64,000 nucleotides of DNA from a bacterium (GTDB lineage Bacteria; UBP7; UBA6624): positions 1-64,000 of the forward strand of contig PBAU01000002.1 of assembly GCA_002716355.1 (NCBI GenBank), given 5' to 3'. Both the position numbers and the translations under genes were made by a program. Positions 26,123-34,421 of the stretch are shown piece after piece (position 1 is the stretch's first letter; each line of letters starts with the position of its first letter). The notes under the pieces are model-generated. The model saw only the letters and a list, made by a program, of their open reading frames with translations. It made no database searches and was not told where the DNA came from.

Positions 26123-26868
26123 CAGAGTCGTTAGCTAAAGCTTTTTTTGCATTAATTGAAATATTGCATTCATTCACAAATGCTTATGGCTTTGATTTAA
26201 TAATATTGACGATCATTGTAAAAACAGCTCTTTACCCATTAACAATGCAACAAATGCGTAATCAGAGGTTGATGCAGAAGATGGCACCAGAATTGAAGAA
26301 ACTAGACCATCTCAAAAACAAAAACCCTCAAGAGTATCAACAAAAAACAATGGATTTATACAAGAAATACAAGACAAACCCTTTGGCTGGGTGCTTGCCA
26401 ATGTTTATCCAGTTTCCAATAATTATTGCATTGTTCAGAATGTTAAGAGATCACTCAATAAATAATGGGGTTTTTTTAACTGAAAATCTGTTTGGCGTAA
26501 ACCTTGGGGCAACCCCAGTTGCAACAGTTGTGTCCCTTTCAGAGGCACAAAGGCTAACTGGCTCAACAGCTCTACCATCACCATGGGGGAATGACCCAAC
26601 CTTTATTAGCTTTTATTGGCCAGCCTTAATTCTTTTAGCTTTCTACCTCGGGACAACAGTTCTTTATCAAAACCAAATGATGCCAGCAAAAAAGGAAGGT
26701 GAGGACAGCATGCCTCAGCCTTTTAATCCAAAAATATTTACATTCATGATTTTAATTTGGGGATTATTTTTCCCAGCTGGTTTAATTTTTTACTTCATTG
26801 TTTTTAATGTTGTAAGCATTTTTCAAACAAAAATGATCTATAAAAAATTAGATGCAGAAAATGCTTAA
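26119..26868 (+). CDS. yidC: Membrane protein insertase YidC, short form without P1 domain
   Basis: YidC inserts and folds inner-membrane proteins. The 249 residues correspond to the conserved core only. The first helix and the VKTALYPLTMQQMRNQRLMQ segment carry a basic residue at the hydrophilic-groove position, followed by the cytoplasmic hairpin (KMAPELKKL...YKKYKTNPLAGCLPMFIQ) and the remaining membrane helices, ending LFFPAGLIFYFIVFNVVSIF. There is no N-terminal P1 domain and no lipobox. This is the form typical of non-proteobacterial lineages. Confidence 0.95.
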   Translation: MTESLAKAFFALIEILHSFTNAYGFDLIILTIIVKTALYPLTMQQMRNQRLMQKMAPELKKLDHLKNKNPQEYQQKTMDLYKKYKTNPLAGCLPMFIQFPIIIALFRMLRDHSINNGVFLTENLFGVNLGATPVATVVSLSEAQRLTGSTALPSPWGNDPTFISFYWPALILLAFYLGTTVLYQNQMMPAKKEGEDSMPQPFNPKIFTFMILIWGLFFPAGLIFYFIVFNVVSIFQTKMIYKKLDAENA

Positions 26869-27736
26869 AAAAAACCAAAAAACTGACCAGGGCAAAAAAA
26901 TTCATTATTTCTTCAGTGGTCCAACAGGTAGACTTGCTTGGATACTATTTGCATTATTTATCTTTCTGGCAATACCACAAAAAAACAAAACGGCCAAGTT
27001 AAGTATGGTTAAAAACGATTTAACTCTTTCTGAAAATTTTTACGAACTTCATATTTTTCCTGAAGAAAAAATGCTTGATCTTGATACTGGAAGTTTTGAA
27101 GAAGCTGTAACAATGCTTGATTTTTTTCTTTCATATTCCGATTTATACAAAATAAAAATTGCATTGCCTGAAAATTATCAACTAATTGATGATTTAAGGT
27201 TGTTTTTAATAAGTTTTGTTAACGAGGAAATTGAATTTGACTTCATTGAATACCCAGAAAAAGATTATGCTGCTGGGGGGTTTGTGCTGTGGACCGATTC
27301 AAAATCTACCTTTAACGAAAAGCTGTCTATCAAAAAATCCATGGAAAATCTTAAAGAAGAGGAGTACAGGTTGCTTGAATCAACCTGGTTAACCGCTGCA
27401 CAAAAAACCAAAAGTCCCGTTTCGTCAATTCAAAATGGTTGGATTTTTATTGAGCACCCTTACAGAAATCCAAAAGAAGAATTTCTAATTATGGATAATG
27501 TTTCTTTTGTGGAGTTGGATATGGGTATTGATGCTGATTTTCTTAAAAAGAATAAACGAGTTTGGAAGGGCAGCATAAAGCCAAGTGCTTTAAGACTCAT
27601 TATTGGTTCTTTCTGTTTTTCTTTTTGCAGTGATGGTGAGGTTATGCCTAATTTACCAATCGTGATTAAAATCACAAATGGCATGACAACTCATTGGTCT
27701 TCAGGGTACCCGCAACAAGGGTGGTTAAATCATTGA
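26852..27736 (+). CDS. Single-pass membrane protein of unknown function downstream of yidC
   Basis: A basic N terminus and a transmembrane segment (LAWILFALFIFLAIP, approx. residues 29-43) precede ~250 residues of mixed alpha/beta sequence. It occupies the position where jag/khpB often follows yidC, but shows no KH or R3H signature. It starts inside yidC (17-base overlap; a second ATG at 26861 is also possible) and its TGA overlaps the TTG of cmk. The function is unknown. Confidence 0.65.
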   Translation: MQKMLKKNQKTDQGKKIHYFFSGPTGRLAWILFALFIFLAIPQKNKTAKLSMVKNDLTLSENFYELHIFPEEKMLDLDTGSFEEAVTMLDFFLSYSDLYKIKIALPENYQLIDDLRLFLISFVNEEIEFDFIEYPEKDYAAGGFVLWTDSKSTFNEKLSIKKSMENLKEEEYRLLESTWLTAAQKTKSPVSSIQNGWIFIEHPYRNPKEEFLIMDNVSFVELDMGIDADFLKKNKRVWKGSIKPSALRLIIGSFCFSFCSDGEVMPNLPIVIKITNGMTTHWSSGYPQQGWLNH

Positions 27737-28389
27737 ACAGTCAAATTCTCTCTATAGATGGCCCTGCCGGTTCTGGAAAAACTACAGTTACAAAATGTTT
27801 GGCTGAAAAAATTCAAGGCGCGTCCATAAGCAGTGGTCTTGTATATCGAGTTTTGGCTTTCATCTGCAATGAAGATTCGGAACTGGCTGAAACAATCCAT
27901 AATGTAAATGATTTTAAATCTGCCATCGAATGTTTAGGGTTTAAATTCCGGAACGGGTGCACGATTAAAAATTCAAAAAATCAAGACATTACTGAAATCT
28001 TCTATACAAAAACAATAGACCGAATCAGTAGCCGAATTGCAAAAAAGAAAGAGAATCGATTGATAGTGAGTGGTTTTCTTGCCTTTTTTGTTAAAGAATC
28101 ATGGGCAAAAAATTTTGATACCATTATTATTGAGGGAAGGGACATAGGGTCTGTAGTTTTTCCCGACGCTAAATGGAAAATCTATCTTGATGCATCTGTA
28201 GAGGCAAGAGTGTTGAGGAGGAATCAAGAGCGTGATGGCGCTGGTGATGACATCTCAAAAAGAGACAGGTCTGACAAGGATCGAAAAAACAGTCCGCTTG
28301 TTGTCCCCTCTGGAGCATTAATTATTGATTCAACTAGCTTGAACCTTAAGGAAGTTATTGCGTTAATATTAGAACACATCCATGAATAA
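27733..28389 (+). CDS. cmk: Cytidylate kinase, probable TTG start
   Basis: This enzyme phosphorylates CMP and dCMP. The P-loop is SIDGPAGSGKTTVTKCL, followed by SSGLVYRVLA, IEGRDIGSVVFPDA and a lid with RNQERD and RDRSDKDR, all standard CMK blocks. TTG at 27733 overlaps the TGA of the upstream gene and puts the P-loop at the usual distance. GTG 27721 or ATG 27694 would add 4 or 13 residues. The cmk-plsC adjacency matches many genomes. Confidence 0.92.
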   Translation: MNSQILSIDGPAGSGKTTVTKCLAEKIQGASISSGLVYRVLAFICNEDSELAETIHNVNDFKSAIECLGFKFRNGCTIKNSKNQDITEIFYTKTIDRISSRIAKKKENRLIVSGFLAFFVKESWAKNFDTIIIEGRDIGSVVFPDAKWKIYLDASVEARVLRRNQERDGAGDDISKRDRSDKDRKNSPLVVPSGALIIDSTSLNLKEVIALILEHIHE

Positions 28390-29074
28390 AAACAAAAAAT
28401 ACCCGTTTAGCATTCCGTCATATTGGTTTGCTGTCAACATATGTAAATTTTTTTTATTTTGCTGCAATTCGTTTCGATTTACAAAAAAAGACAAATTCAA
28501 AAACAAAAAACCTGTTATATTTGTTGCAAACCACACAAGTCATTTTGATCCACCACTAATAGTCAGTTCAAGAAAAAGGCCTGTAAGGTTTTTGGCGAAA
28601 TCATCCTTATTTAAGGGTTTGCTAGGAGCAGGTATGAAATCTTGGGGTCAAGTACCTGTTTATAGAACTGGAAAGATGGCAGGAATAAGCGTAATTAAAA
28701 TTGCAATTGATGTGGTATTAGCTGGATGGGATATTTGCCTGTTTGTAGAGGGTACGAGAAGCACAGACGGAATCTTTAAACCACATCGTGCTAAAACAGG
28801 AGCAGCGACCATAGCACACAAATCAAAAGCTTTTGTTGTGCCTGTTGGAATCATTGGTTCACATAATGCCTTTCCAAAAGGAAGCAAATTGCCAAAAAGA
28901 TGTCATTTAGATATAGTTTTTGGTGATCCGATTGAAACTGAAGAATTCTTTAGCGGCAAGCTGAACTCTCAAACCGCCAAAGTGTTTACAGAAAAAATTG
29001 TCAGAAGCATTGATGAGCTTTTGCCCGAAAATCAAAAAGCACTGTCAGAATCATGGAAAAGGTTTAAGGGTTAA
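28382..29074 (+). CDS. plsC: 1-acyl-sn-glycerol-3-phosphate acyltransferase
   Basis: This enzyme makes phosphatidic acid from lysophosphatidate. The catalytic H-x4-D is in VANHTSHFDPP, the glycerol-phosphate motif is FVEGTRSTDG, and VPVGIIGSHNAFPKGS is the third block. The length of 230 residues is normal for PlsC. It overlaps cmk by 8 bases and ends 11 bases before the first tRNA-Arg. Confidence 0.95.
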   Translation: MNKNKKYPFSIPSYWFAVNICKFFLFCCNSFRFTKKDKFKNKKPVIFVANHTSHFDPPLIVSSRKRPVRFLAKSSLFKGLLGAGMKSWGQVPVYRTGKMAGISVIKIAIDVVLAGWDICLFVEGTRSTDGIFKPHRAKTGAATIAHKSKAFVVPVGIIGSHNAFPKGSKLPKRCHLDIVFGDPIETEEFFSGKLNSQTAKVFTEKIVRSIDELLPENQKALSESWKRFKG

Positions 29075-29085
29075 AATGCTCTTTT

Positions 29086-29158
29086 GCGCTCGTAGCTCAA
29101 CTGGCAGAGCGTCGGCTTGCGGAGCCGAAGGTTGTAGGTTCAAGTCCTACCGGGCGTG
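29086..29158 (+). tRNA. tRNA-Arg (anticodon GCG)
   Basis: A complete cloverleaf can be drawn. The acceptor is GCGCTCG (29086-29092) against CGGGCGT (29151-29157), with G1:U72 and a U:G pair inside. The D-stem is GCTC/GAGC and the anticodon stem TCGGC/GCCGA with loop TTGCGGA. The T-stem is GTAGG/CCTAC with loop TTCAAGT, and the discriminator is G. The anticodon at 34-36 is GCG (29119-29121), reading CGC and by wobble CGU. CCA is not encoded. Confidence 0.9.
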
Positions 29159-29175
29159 TATACACAACTGAACAA

Positions 29176-29248
29176 GCGCTCGTAGCTCAACAGGCAGAGC
29201 GAGGCCCTCCTAAGGCCTAGGCTAGAGGTTCGAGTCCTCTCGAGCGTG
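29176..29248 (+). tRNA. tRNA-Arg (anticodon CCT)
   Basis: The acceptor GCGCTCG (29176-29182) pairs with CGAGCGT (29241-29247), again with G1:U72. The D-stem is GCTC/GAGC and the anticodon stem AGGCC/GGCCT with loop CTCCTAA, giving anticodon CCT (29209-29211) for AGG. The T-stem is AGAGG/CCTCT with loop TTCGAGT, and the discriminator is G. It lies 17 bases after the other tRNA-Arg with a nearly identical 5' half, suggesting tandem duplication and anticodon divergence. Confidence 0.93.
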
Positions 29249-29249
29249 T

Positions 29250-30350
29250 TCAGTTAAGTATTTTTGATTCTGTTTTTGCAAAATGGAAACTTTTAGGCAA
29301 ACCTAAAATTCCCAACATACGATTTCCACTTAAGGCATGTTGTAGTTGTTTGTAATTTTTATTTGATGGCTTTCTGTCAAACGCACCGTCAATTCTGGTG
29401 GGCTGACTTGGAATCTGATAGCCCTCTTCTCTAAATTCTGGAAACCACTCATTCGCTTTGTCCTTTAGAATTTTATGGATTCTTCTTTTAGCAAACATTG
29501 AACTGGCAAACCATGCATCGTCAAACCAGGCACCCACAAAAACACGCCTACCTTCTTTTGCGGGTGAGTCTGAATCACCCATTCTCATACAGCCAACAAT
29601 AAGGTTTTCATCGATCGGAGCTGCTTCTGGTATTGCTTGAGATATATGAAACTCTCCTGAATGCTTTCCGTTAGCAGAACCGACAATTTGAACAAACCTT
29701 GATTGTGGCCAACCCATCTTTTTGCCTATCGCATCGGTAGAAATATTACAATTGCTGATATTGGCTTCATCAACTACAGATCCACCTGATGCCTTCCATA
29801 AACTTTCCACTTCTGATCTCCATGTTTGAACATTAAGCATCATCCATGGTTTGATATCTTGCTTTAACAATTCAGCCACACCAGTTAATCTGTTTTCAGA
29901 CGGTTGACTAGAGCCTGTTGCAACAAGCAATAATTGCATCCATTTTACCCAGTTTGAATTTTTATGTGTTTCAAACCTGTATTCCTTCATGGGTGGAAAA
30001 AAGGAAAAACTTCTATCTAGTGGTATCCCGGCTTTTTGAGCCAGGTATTCAAGGGTGTGTTTATCCCAATCACGAGTTTGTGCAGCAACCAAAAGGTCAG
30101 AAATCTCTTCTGGAGAACCTTCAATCTCCTGAACTTTAGAGCAAAACTGAACCGGATCAGAACAGACATCAAGTGATTTGTCTCCAAGATGCAATTTTGT
30201 CTTGAGGTATTGGTGTGCAATGCCAGTGGGTGGCGTTCCAAGAAAAACATAAGGCTCTTGTGGGTGCCTTGTTTTTTTTTCTTTGGTTTTTTTAAGCCAG
30301 AAGCCTGGCTTGTGTTTGGCAACGATGCTTTGAGCGGCATAAACCGCCAA
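29250..30350 (-). CDS. Protein of unknown function, TTG start, same frame as the upstream porin
   Basis: I recognise no family in this ~366-residue protein. It has Trp-rich and polar segments (for example VFVGAWFDDAWFASSMFAKR and KEYRFETHKNSNWVKWMQLL) and no signal peptide or membrane helix. No ATG exists at the N terminus. TTG at 30350, preceded by an AGGG-type Shine-Dalgarno, is the best start. The open frame reaches back to the TAG stop of the SLH porin gene and is in the same frame as it. The 3' end lies 1 base from the convergent tRNA-Arg. Confidence 0.6.
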   Translation of the reverse strand: MAVYAAQSIVAKHKPGFWLKKTKEKKTRHPQEPYVFLGTPPTGIAHQYLKTKLHLGDKSLDVCSDPVQFCSKVQEIEGSPEEISDLLVAAQTRDWDKHTLEYLAQKAGIPLDRSFSFFPPMKEYRFETHKNSNWVKWMQLLLVATGSSQPSENRLTGVAELLKQDIKPWMMLNVQTWRSEVESLWKASGGSVVDEANISNCNISTDAIGKKMGWPQSRFVQIVGSANGKHSGEFHISQAIPEAAPIDENLIVGCMRMGDSDSPAKEGRRVFVGAWFDDAWFASSMFAKRRIHKILKDKANEWFPEFREEGYQIPSQPTRIDGAFDRKPSNKNYKQLQHALSGNRMLGILGLPKSFHFAKTESKILN

Positions 30351-30383
30351 AGCATCATCACCCTGTATGTTTCTATTCAGGAA

Positions 30384-31721
30384 CTAAAAGCTGCCTTTTA
30401 CATTCCATGACAGTTGCCAATTGTTGTCATTGTTGCCCGATTCATTACCCCAGTCAAGCACCCAAGACATCTTTACATTATCAGCAGCCTGTCTGGATAA
30501 ACCTAATGATAGGTAGTCAACATTGTTTCGGAAAGAACCAAACATGTTTGATGTAACGCCTGTTTTCCTCCACGCAATGCTTCCATCCCAGCCGTCAAGC
30601 AAGTTTATATTTGTCTTGATCTCATAGCTGCTGTCGCCACTGTTTTGTGATGCAGCATCCCAGAGATAAGTAATATTAAGATCTTTGTTTATAAGATTTA
30701 ATGTAGACGCAATGCTTCCAACCTTACCACCTGCATTTTCAGTCCAACCAAAAGTGCCAGGAAGGCCGAAGACCAATGAATCTGATGTTGCTTGCAGGAA
30801 TGTAATCTCACTCATCGTGCTTGCATTGTTATCATCCATCCAACCTGTAACAAATCTATAATCCTTCAATTCACCGCCTATCACAGCACCCTCGAATGCC
30901 TGGTAAGGATTCCATGAGAAATTGGACTGTGTCCAGAAAGGTTCAAACCTTCCAACTACATAATCCAAACCATTTGCAGATGATTTGCCGTTGTAAACCA
31001 TGTATGTTTCATGAAGGTCAAAAGCCCAATTCCTTGAATCACCGTTTACGTTTCCATCAAAATCATTTGATGTTACAGGTACCCATGGCCCCCCTCTCAT
31101 AAACATGTTTCTTCCGCCGACAGCCATGTCGTCCATTTCGGTTTGCAAAGACATTCCGAACATGAAGTCACCTGATTCATGGGCCATATCCATTCTCATG
31201 TGACCCCATAGGTTTTCTGTATTGTTGCCCCCGCCTTGCTGTTCGCTCAATTCAAAACCATAAGTAAAAGCAAAACCTGGACCGCCACCTGGGCCAATCC
31301 TGCTGATTCTGTCATCAAGATTCTCAACCTCACTCCAGAGGTCCATAACCTCACCAGAAAGAGCATCGATTCTCAATTCATTAGCGGCAATTGCAGCCCT
31401 AACTTCATCAAGCTCAGCGTCAAATTCACTTCTCAACATGGCCATTAGGCCAGAAACGTCATCAGGGGTTCCACCCTCGCTTCCGCCAAATCGCATAGCC
31501 AGGTCTCTTTCAAGCCTTGCAAGCATAACTGCCCATTCGTATCTTGTCATTTTCTCATCGCCTTTAAACTCCTCATCAGGGTATCCAATCACATAGCCTT
31601 TTGCTGCAAGGTATTCAACAGCATCGTATGCCCAATGATCTACAGGAACATCATCAAAAGCTCCTGCCTTCAGGTTAAAAGAAAACACAAATGCTAGTGC
31701 TATCAATAAGATATTTTTCAT
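30384..31721 (-). CDS. SLH-domain outer-membrane porin (OmpM/SlpA-like)
   Basis: The N terminus is a signal peptide (MKNILLIALAFVFSFNLKAG). Residues ~22-75 form one SLH domain (FDDVPVDHWAYDAVEYLA...GYPDEEFKGDEKMTRYEWAV) that would bind pyruvylated cell-wall polymer. Residues ~95-140 form a coiled coil, and the remainder is a predicted beta-barrel ending in the aromatic terminal signature NVKGSF. This architecture tethers the outer membrane to the wall in Thermus/Deinococcus, Cyanobacteria and Negativicutes. The gene has its own ~60-base upstream gap with a GGAGG-like Shine-Dalgarno and is likely highly expressed. Confidence 0.92.
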   Translation of the reverse strand: MKNILLIALAFVFSFNLKAGAFDDVPVDHWAYDAVEYLAAKGYVIGYPDEEFKGDEKMTRYEWAVMLARLERDLAMRFGGSEGGTPDDVSGLMAMLRSEFDAELDEVRAAIAANELRIDALSGEVMDLWSEVENLDDRISRIGPGGGPGFAFTYGFELSEQQGGGNNTENLWGHMRMDMAHESGDFMFGMSLQTEMDDMAVGGRNMFMRGGPWVPVTSNDFDGNVNGDSRNWAFDLHETYMVYNGKSSANGLDYVVGRFEPFWTQSNFSWNPYQAFEGAVIGGELKDYRFVTGWMDDNNASTMSEITFLQATSDSLVFGLPGTFGWTENAGGKVGSIASTLNLINKDLNITYLWDAASQNSGDSSYEIKTNINLLDGWDGSIAWRKTGVTSNMFGSFRNNVDYLSLGLSRQAADNVKMSWVLDWGNESGNNDNNWQLSWNVKGSF

Positions 31722-31784
31722 AGTTCACAAACCTCCAAAAAAATAGTTACTCTATTAGATTATAGGGATATATTTGTTTTCTGG

Positions 31785-32105
31785 TTATTTTTTAAAGGGA
31801 AACAAAAGAAAGATTGAGTTAAATATAGCGCAAAAGCTTCCCAAACCTAACAAATCGACTGAGTTGCGACTGATAACCAATGTTGATCCAATGTTGAGAC
31901 AGACTGAGAAAAAAAGCAACCACGACATTAATGTAAGGTTTTTGTCTTCTTTGTAATTTTTAGCTATAGCCAGTACTACACAAGACACTATCAAAAGCAC
32001 CTTAACTGCTGAAGTTTCATTTAGTGTTGTGCTGCTGTACCATGGAAGAAAACCGCCAAGCAAGCTAATTACAAGTGATGTGATTGTTTTTTTATTCACT
32101 TTCAC
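31785..32105 (-). CDS. Small membrane protein of unknown function
   Basis: The 106 residues contain about four hydrophobic stretches (ITSLVISLLGGFLPW, VKVLLIVSCVVLAIA, LMSWLLFFSVCLNIGSTLVI and LLGLGSFCAIFNSIFLLFPF). No motif is recognised. It overlaps the pgeF stop by 14 bases, so it is expressed with it. Most likely a real but uncharacterised inner-membrane protein. Confidence 0.55.
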   Translation of the reverse strand: MKVNKKTITSLVISLLGGFLPWYSSTTLNETSAVKVLLIVSCVVLAIAKNYKEDKNLTLMSWLLFFSVCLNIGSTLVISRNSVDLLGLGSFCAIFNSIFLLFPFKK

Positions 32106-32676
32106 TAATTTCCATTTTTATCCAATTAAAACCTTTCTTATAGCCTCTCTTGGAGGCAAAACCTGTTGAACAAATTGTACATTCCTGATTGAAGCTTATA
32201 TTTTCACCTAGTTGACTCCTTAAAATTTTACCCATGTTGAGAAAAGATTTATTGTCTCGATTAATCAAGAAGGGTTTTCCAAAGTGTTCCATGCCTTGTT
32301 TTTTTCCAAATTCATAACAGCACTCTTTAGCAAAAGGGAAAACATGTATATCAACCTCTCCGTTAAAAAAACCTTGCATCTTTTGGCATATTCCGGAAGC
32401 AATGCCCCTCCAGCCTGCGTGAACTATTCCTGCAGATTTTGCCCCAACAAATGCAACGCAAGTGCAATCTGCAGTTTTAATCCAATACCGTCCTGCCTTG
32501 GTTGCAAAAATACCATCAGCAGCTAAATTGTTATGTTGCGGGTTTTTTAATATTTTAGTTTCATGTTTTTGCTGCAACCTTATACCTTCTTTTGGCATAT
32601 ATGGTGGCAAATAGAGCGAAAAGGTAACCTTTTTATTCAGTTTGGAAAACCATTTCATCATTATGGATATTATCAT
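32092..32676 (-). CDS. pgeF: Laccase-domain purine nucleosidase / peptidoglycan editing factor
   Basis: This is the YfiH/DUF152 family, linked to peptidoglycan fidelity and purine metabolism. The metal-site motifs are TADCTCVAF (Cys) and AGIVHAGWRGIASGI (His), and a second pair lies in PFAKECCYEFG near residue 125. At 194 residues it is somewhat shorter than the usual ~240 because the N terminus is reduced. ATGs at 32676 or at 32661/32658 are all possible starts. Confidence 0.9.
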   Translation of the reverse strand: MIISIMMKWFSKLNKKVTFSLYLPPYMPKEGIRLQQKHETKILKNPQHNNLAADGIFATKAGRYWIKTADCTCVAFVGAKSAGIVHAGWRGIASGICQKMQGFFNGEVDIHVFPFAKECCYEFGKKQGMEHFGKPFLINRDNKSFLNMGKILRSQLGENISFNQECTICSTGFASKRGYKKGFNWIKMEISESE

Positions 32677-32687
32677 TTAATATTGCT

Positions 32688-32770
32688 GCCGGTGTGGCGG
32701 AATGGTAGACGCGACGGACTTAAAATCCGTTGTCCGCAAGGACGTGGGGGTTCGAGTCCCTTCGCCGGCA
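32688..32770 (+). tRNA. tRNA-Leu (anticodon TAA)
   Basis: This is a class II tRNA with a long variable arm. The acceptor GCCGGTG (32688-32694) pairs with CGCCGGC (32763-32769), the discriminator is A, and the anticodon stem is ACGGA/TCCGT with loop CTTAAAA, giving TAA for UUA. The variable arm is formed by TGTCCGCAAGGACG and the T-loop by TTCGAGT. The 3' end directly abuts the reading frame of the XRE-type regulator. Confidence 0.97.
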
Positions 32771-32781
32771 TGCTTAATATT

Positions 32782-33255
32782 ATGGATGTTTTAATTGGGC
32801 AAAAACTTGCAAAACTAAGGCAACAAAAGGGTCTTACCCTAAATGATGTTGCCAAAGAGGTGGGGATATCTGCTGTATACATCTCTCTATTGGAAAGAGG
32901 GTTAAGAAAAAACCCAAGCAAAGAAGTCTTGAAAAGATTGGTTAGCCTTTATGGTGTCTCTGAAACAAGCTTGCTTAAGCCAGGATCCTCGTCGCCACCT
33001 GTTGAGGATGATTCTGGTGGTGTTGATTACACACAAACTCAAGTAACACCTGGAGCTATACCGAAAAATCCTCAGGGTATTCCTGTATCTGTTCGTCGTT
33101 TTTTAGAGAGTGAAGATGCTGATTTCCTAAGGCCAAGTGCCGGTGAAATACGAATCCTCGTTGCATGGGCGAGAAAAAACCACCATGCATCCCCTGAAGA
33201 AGTTATGTTTTATCTTATTGAGAAAGTGAGGCCATCACTACCAAAACAATTTTGA
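32782..33255 (+). CDS. XRE-family helix-turn-helix protein
   Basis: Residues ~5-60 are a Cro/CI-type HTH: GQKLAKLRQQKGLTLNDVAK, then EVGISAVYISLLERG and the closing KEVLKRLVSLYGVSE. A ~45-residue Pro/Ser/Gly-rich linker leads to a short C-terminal helical domain. ATG 32782 begins MDVLIGQKL; an earlier in-frame ATG at 32770 uses the last base of tRNA-Leu and is less likely. The gene is only 11 bases after the tRNA and overlaps the thiolase start (TTGA), so all three are probably on one transcript. Confidence 0.85.
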   Translation: MDVLIGQKLAKLRQQKGLTLNDVAKEVGISAVYISLLERGLRKNPSKEVLKRLVSLYGVSETSLLKPGSSSPPVEDDSGGVDYTQTQVTPGAIPKNPQGIPVSVRRFLESEDADFLRPSAGEIRILVAWARKNHHASPEEVMFYLIEKVRPSLPKQF

Positions 33256-34421
33256 AATCTGTTTGGATTGTTTCTGCCCAGAGGACGCCGATTGGAAAAT
33301 TTGGTGGTGGTTTTAAGGATTTTAATGCTGTTGACCTGGGTGTGCTGGCAACACAAAAAACCATTGCGCAAAGTGTTTTTGATGCAAAGGATGTTGATTT
33401 AACAATTTTTGGACATGGAAGACAGGGTGGAAGCGGACCAAATCCCTCAAGGCAAATTGCAATTCGATCTGGTTTGAATGAATCGACAACCTCATACACC
33501 GTAAATCAAGCTTGTGCATCTAGTCTTTTAGCAATAAAACATGCTTTTTATGAACTTCAAAATGGTAACTCTAAAGCAATAATTGCTGGCGGTATAGAGT
33601 CAATGAGCTCTCTTCCCCATTACCTATTTGAATCCAGATGGGGCAAGGGTTACGGAAACATCAAGGGTTGGGATGCCAACTATAAAGATGGATTCTTTTG
33701 CCCTTTAGCAAATCAACTAATGGGTTTAACGGCTGAAACACTTGCAAAAGAGGCTCAAATAGACAGGCGGATGCAAGAAGAATTTGCTATTCAAAGCCAC
33801 AACAAAGCACAAAACGCTTCCAATAATGGAATTTTTAAAAATGAAATGTTCGATGTAAAAACAAAAAAATCAACAATCACAAAAGACGAAACGATTCGAG
33901 AGAATCCAGATCCCAAAAAATTAGCAAAATTACCCACTGTTTTCTTAAGTCAAGAAAAAGGTGGAACTGTCACTGCTGGAACCAGCTGTTCTATGGCAGA
34001 TGGAGCTGCGTCAATGCTTCTTGTTGGCGACATATCTCCTCCACCTGGCGCTTTAGCTAAAATTGTTGGATTTTGTGACACTGGTGTGGCGCCAACACAT
34101 ATGGGAATTGGACCTGTGTCAACATGTCAAAAATTAGAAAAGATAACCAATTGGAAAACCTCTAGTTACCAACATGTTGAGCTTAATGAGGCGTTCGCTG
34201 CGCAGGTTTTAGCATGTCAACAACACCTTAACATAAAAAAGAACAGACTGAACCCTTATGGTGGCGCGATAGCTCTTGGACACCCTATTGGATGTACTGG
34301 TGCAAGAATTGCCACAACATTGTCACACTCAATAAAAAGAATGGGCAAGGGCACGCGTGGCTTGGCAACATTATGTGTAAGTGGCGGCATGGGTTTTGCT
34401 CTTGCCCTTGAAAGCTGCTAG
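33252..34421 (+). CDS. Acetyl-CoA acetyltransferase (thiolase), copy 2, TTG start
   Basis: This is a second Claisen thiolase. The catalytic Cys is in NQACASSLLAIKHA, followed by VELNEAFAAQVLA, GHPIGCTGARIATT and CVSGGMGFALALE. The length of 389 residues is normal. The start is a TTG overlapping the TGA of the HTH gene. It differs substantially from copy 1 (24243-25421), so the two are old paralogues rather than a recent duplication. The 3' end shares a CTAG with the convergent MraY-like gene. Confidence 0.94.
   Translation: MKSVWIVSAQRTPIGKFGGGFKDFNAVDLGVLATQKTIAQSVFDAKDVDLTIFGHGRQGGSGPNPSRQIAIRSGLNESTTSYTVNQACASSLLAIKHAFYELQNGNSKAIIAGGIESMSSLPHYLFESRWGKGYGNIKGWDANYKDGFFCPLANQLMGLTAETLAKEAQIDRRMQEEFAIQSHNKAQNASNNGIFKNEMFDVKTKKSTITKDETIRENPDPKKLAKLPTVFLSQEKGGTVTAGTSCSMADGAASMLLVGDISPPPGALAKIVGFCDTGVAPTHMGIGPVSTCQKLEKITNWKTSSYQHVELNEAFAAQVLACQQHLNIKKNRLNPYGGAIALGHPIGCTGARIATTLSHSIKRMGKGTRGLATLCVSGGMGFALALESC

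Noticed and set aside
29086-29158. Reading the first tRNA as tRNA-Ala(TGC)
   Set aside because: Shifting the loop by one base breaks the anticodon stem; TCGGC/GCCGA pairs perfectly only with anticodon GCG.
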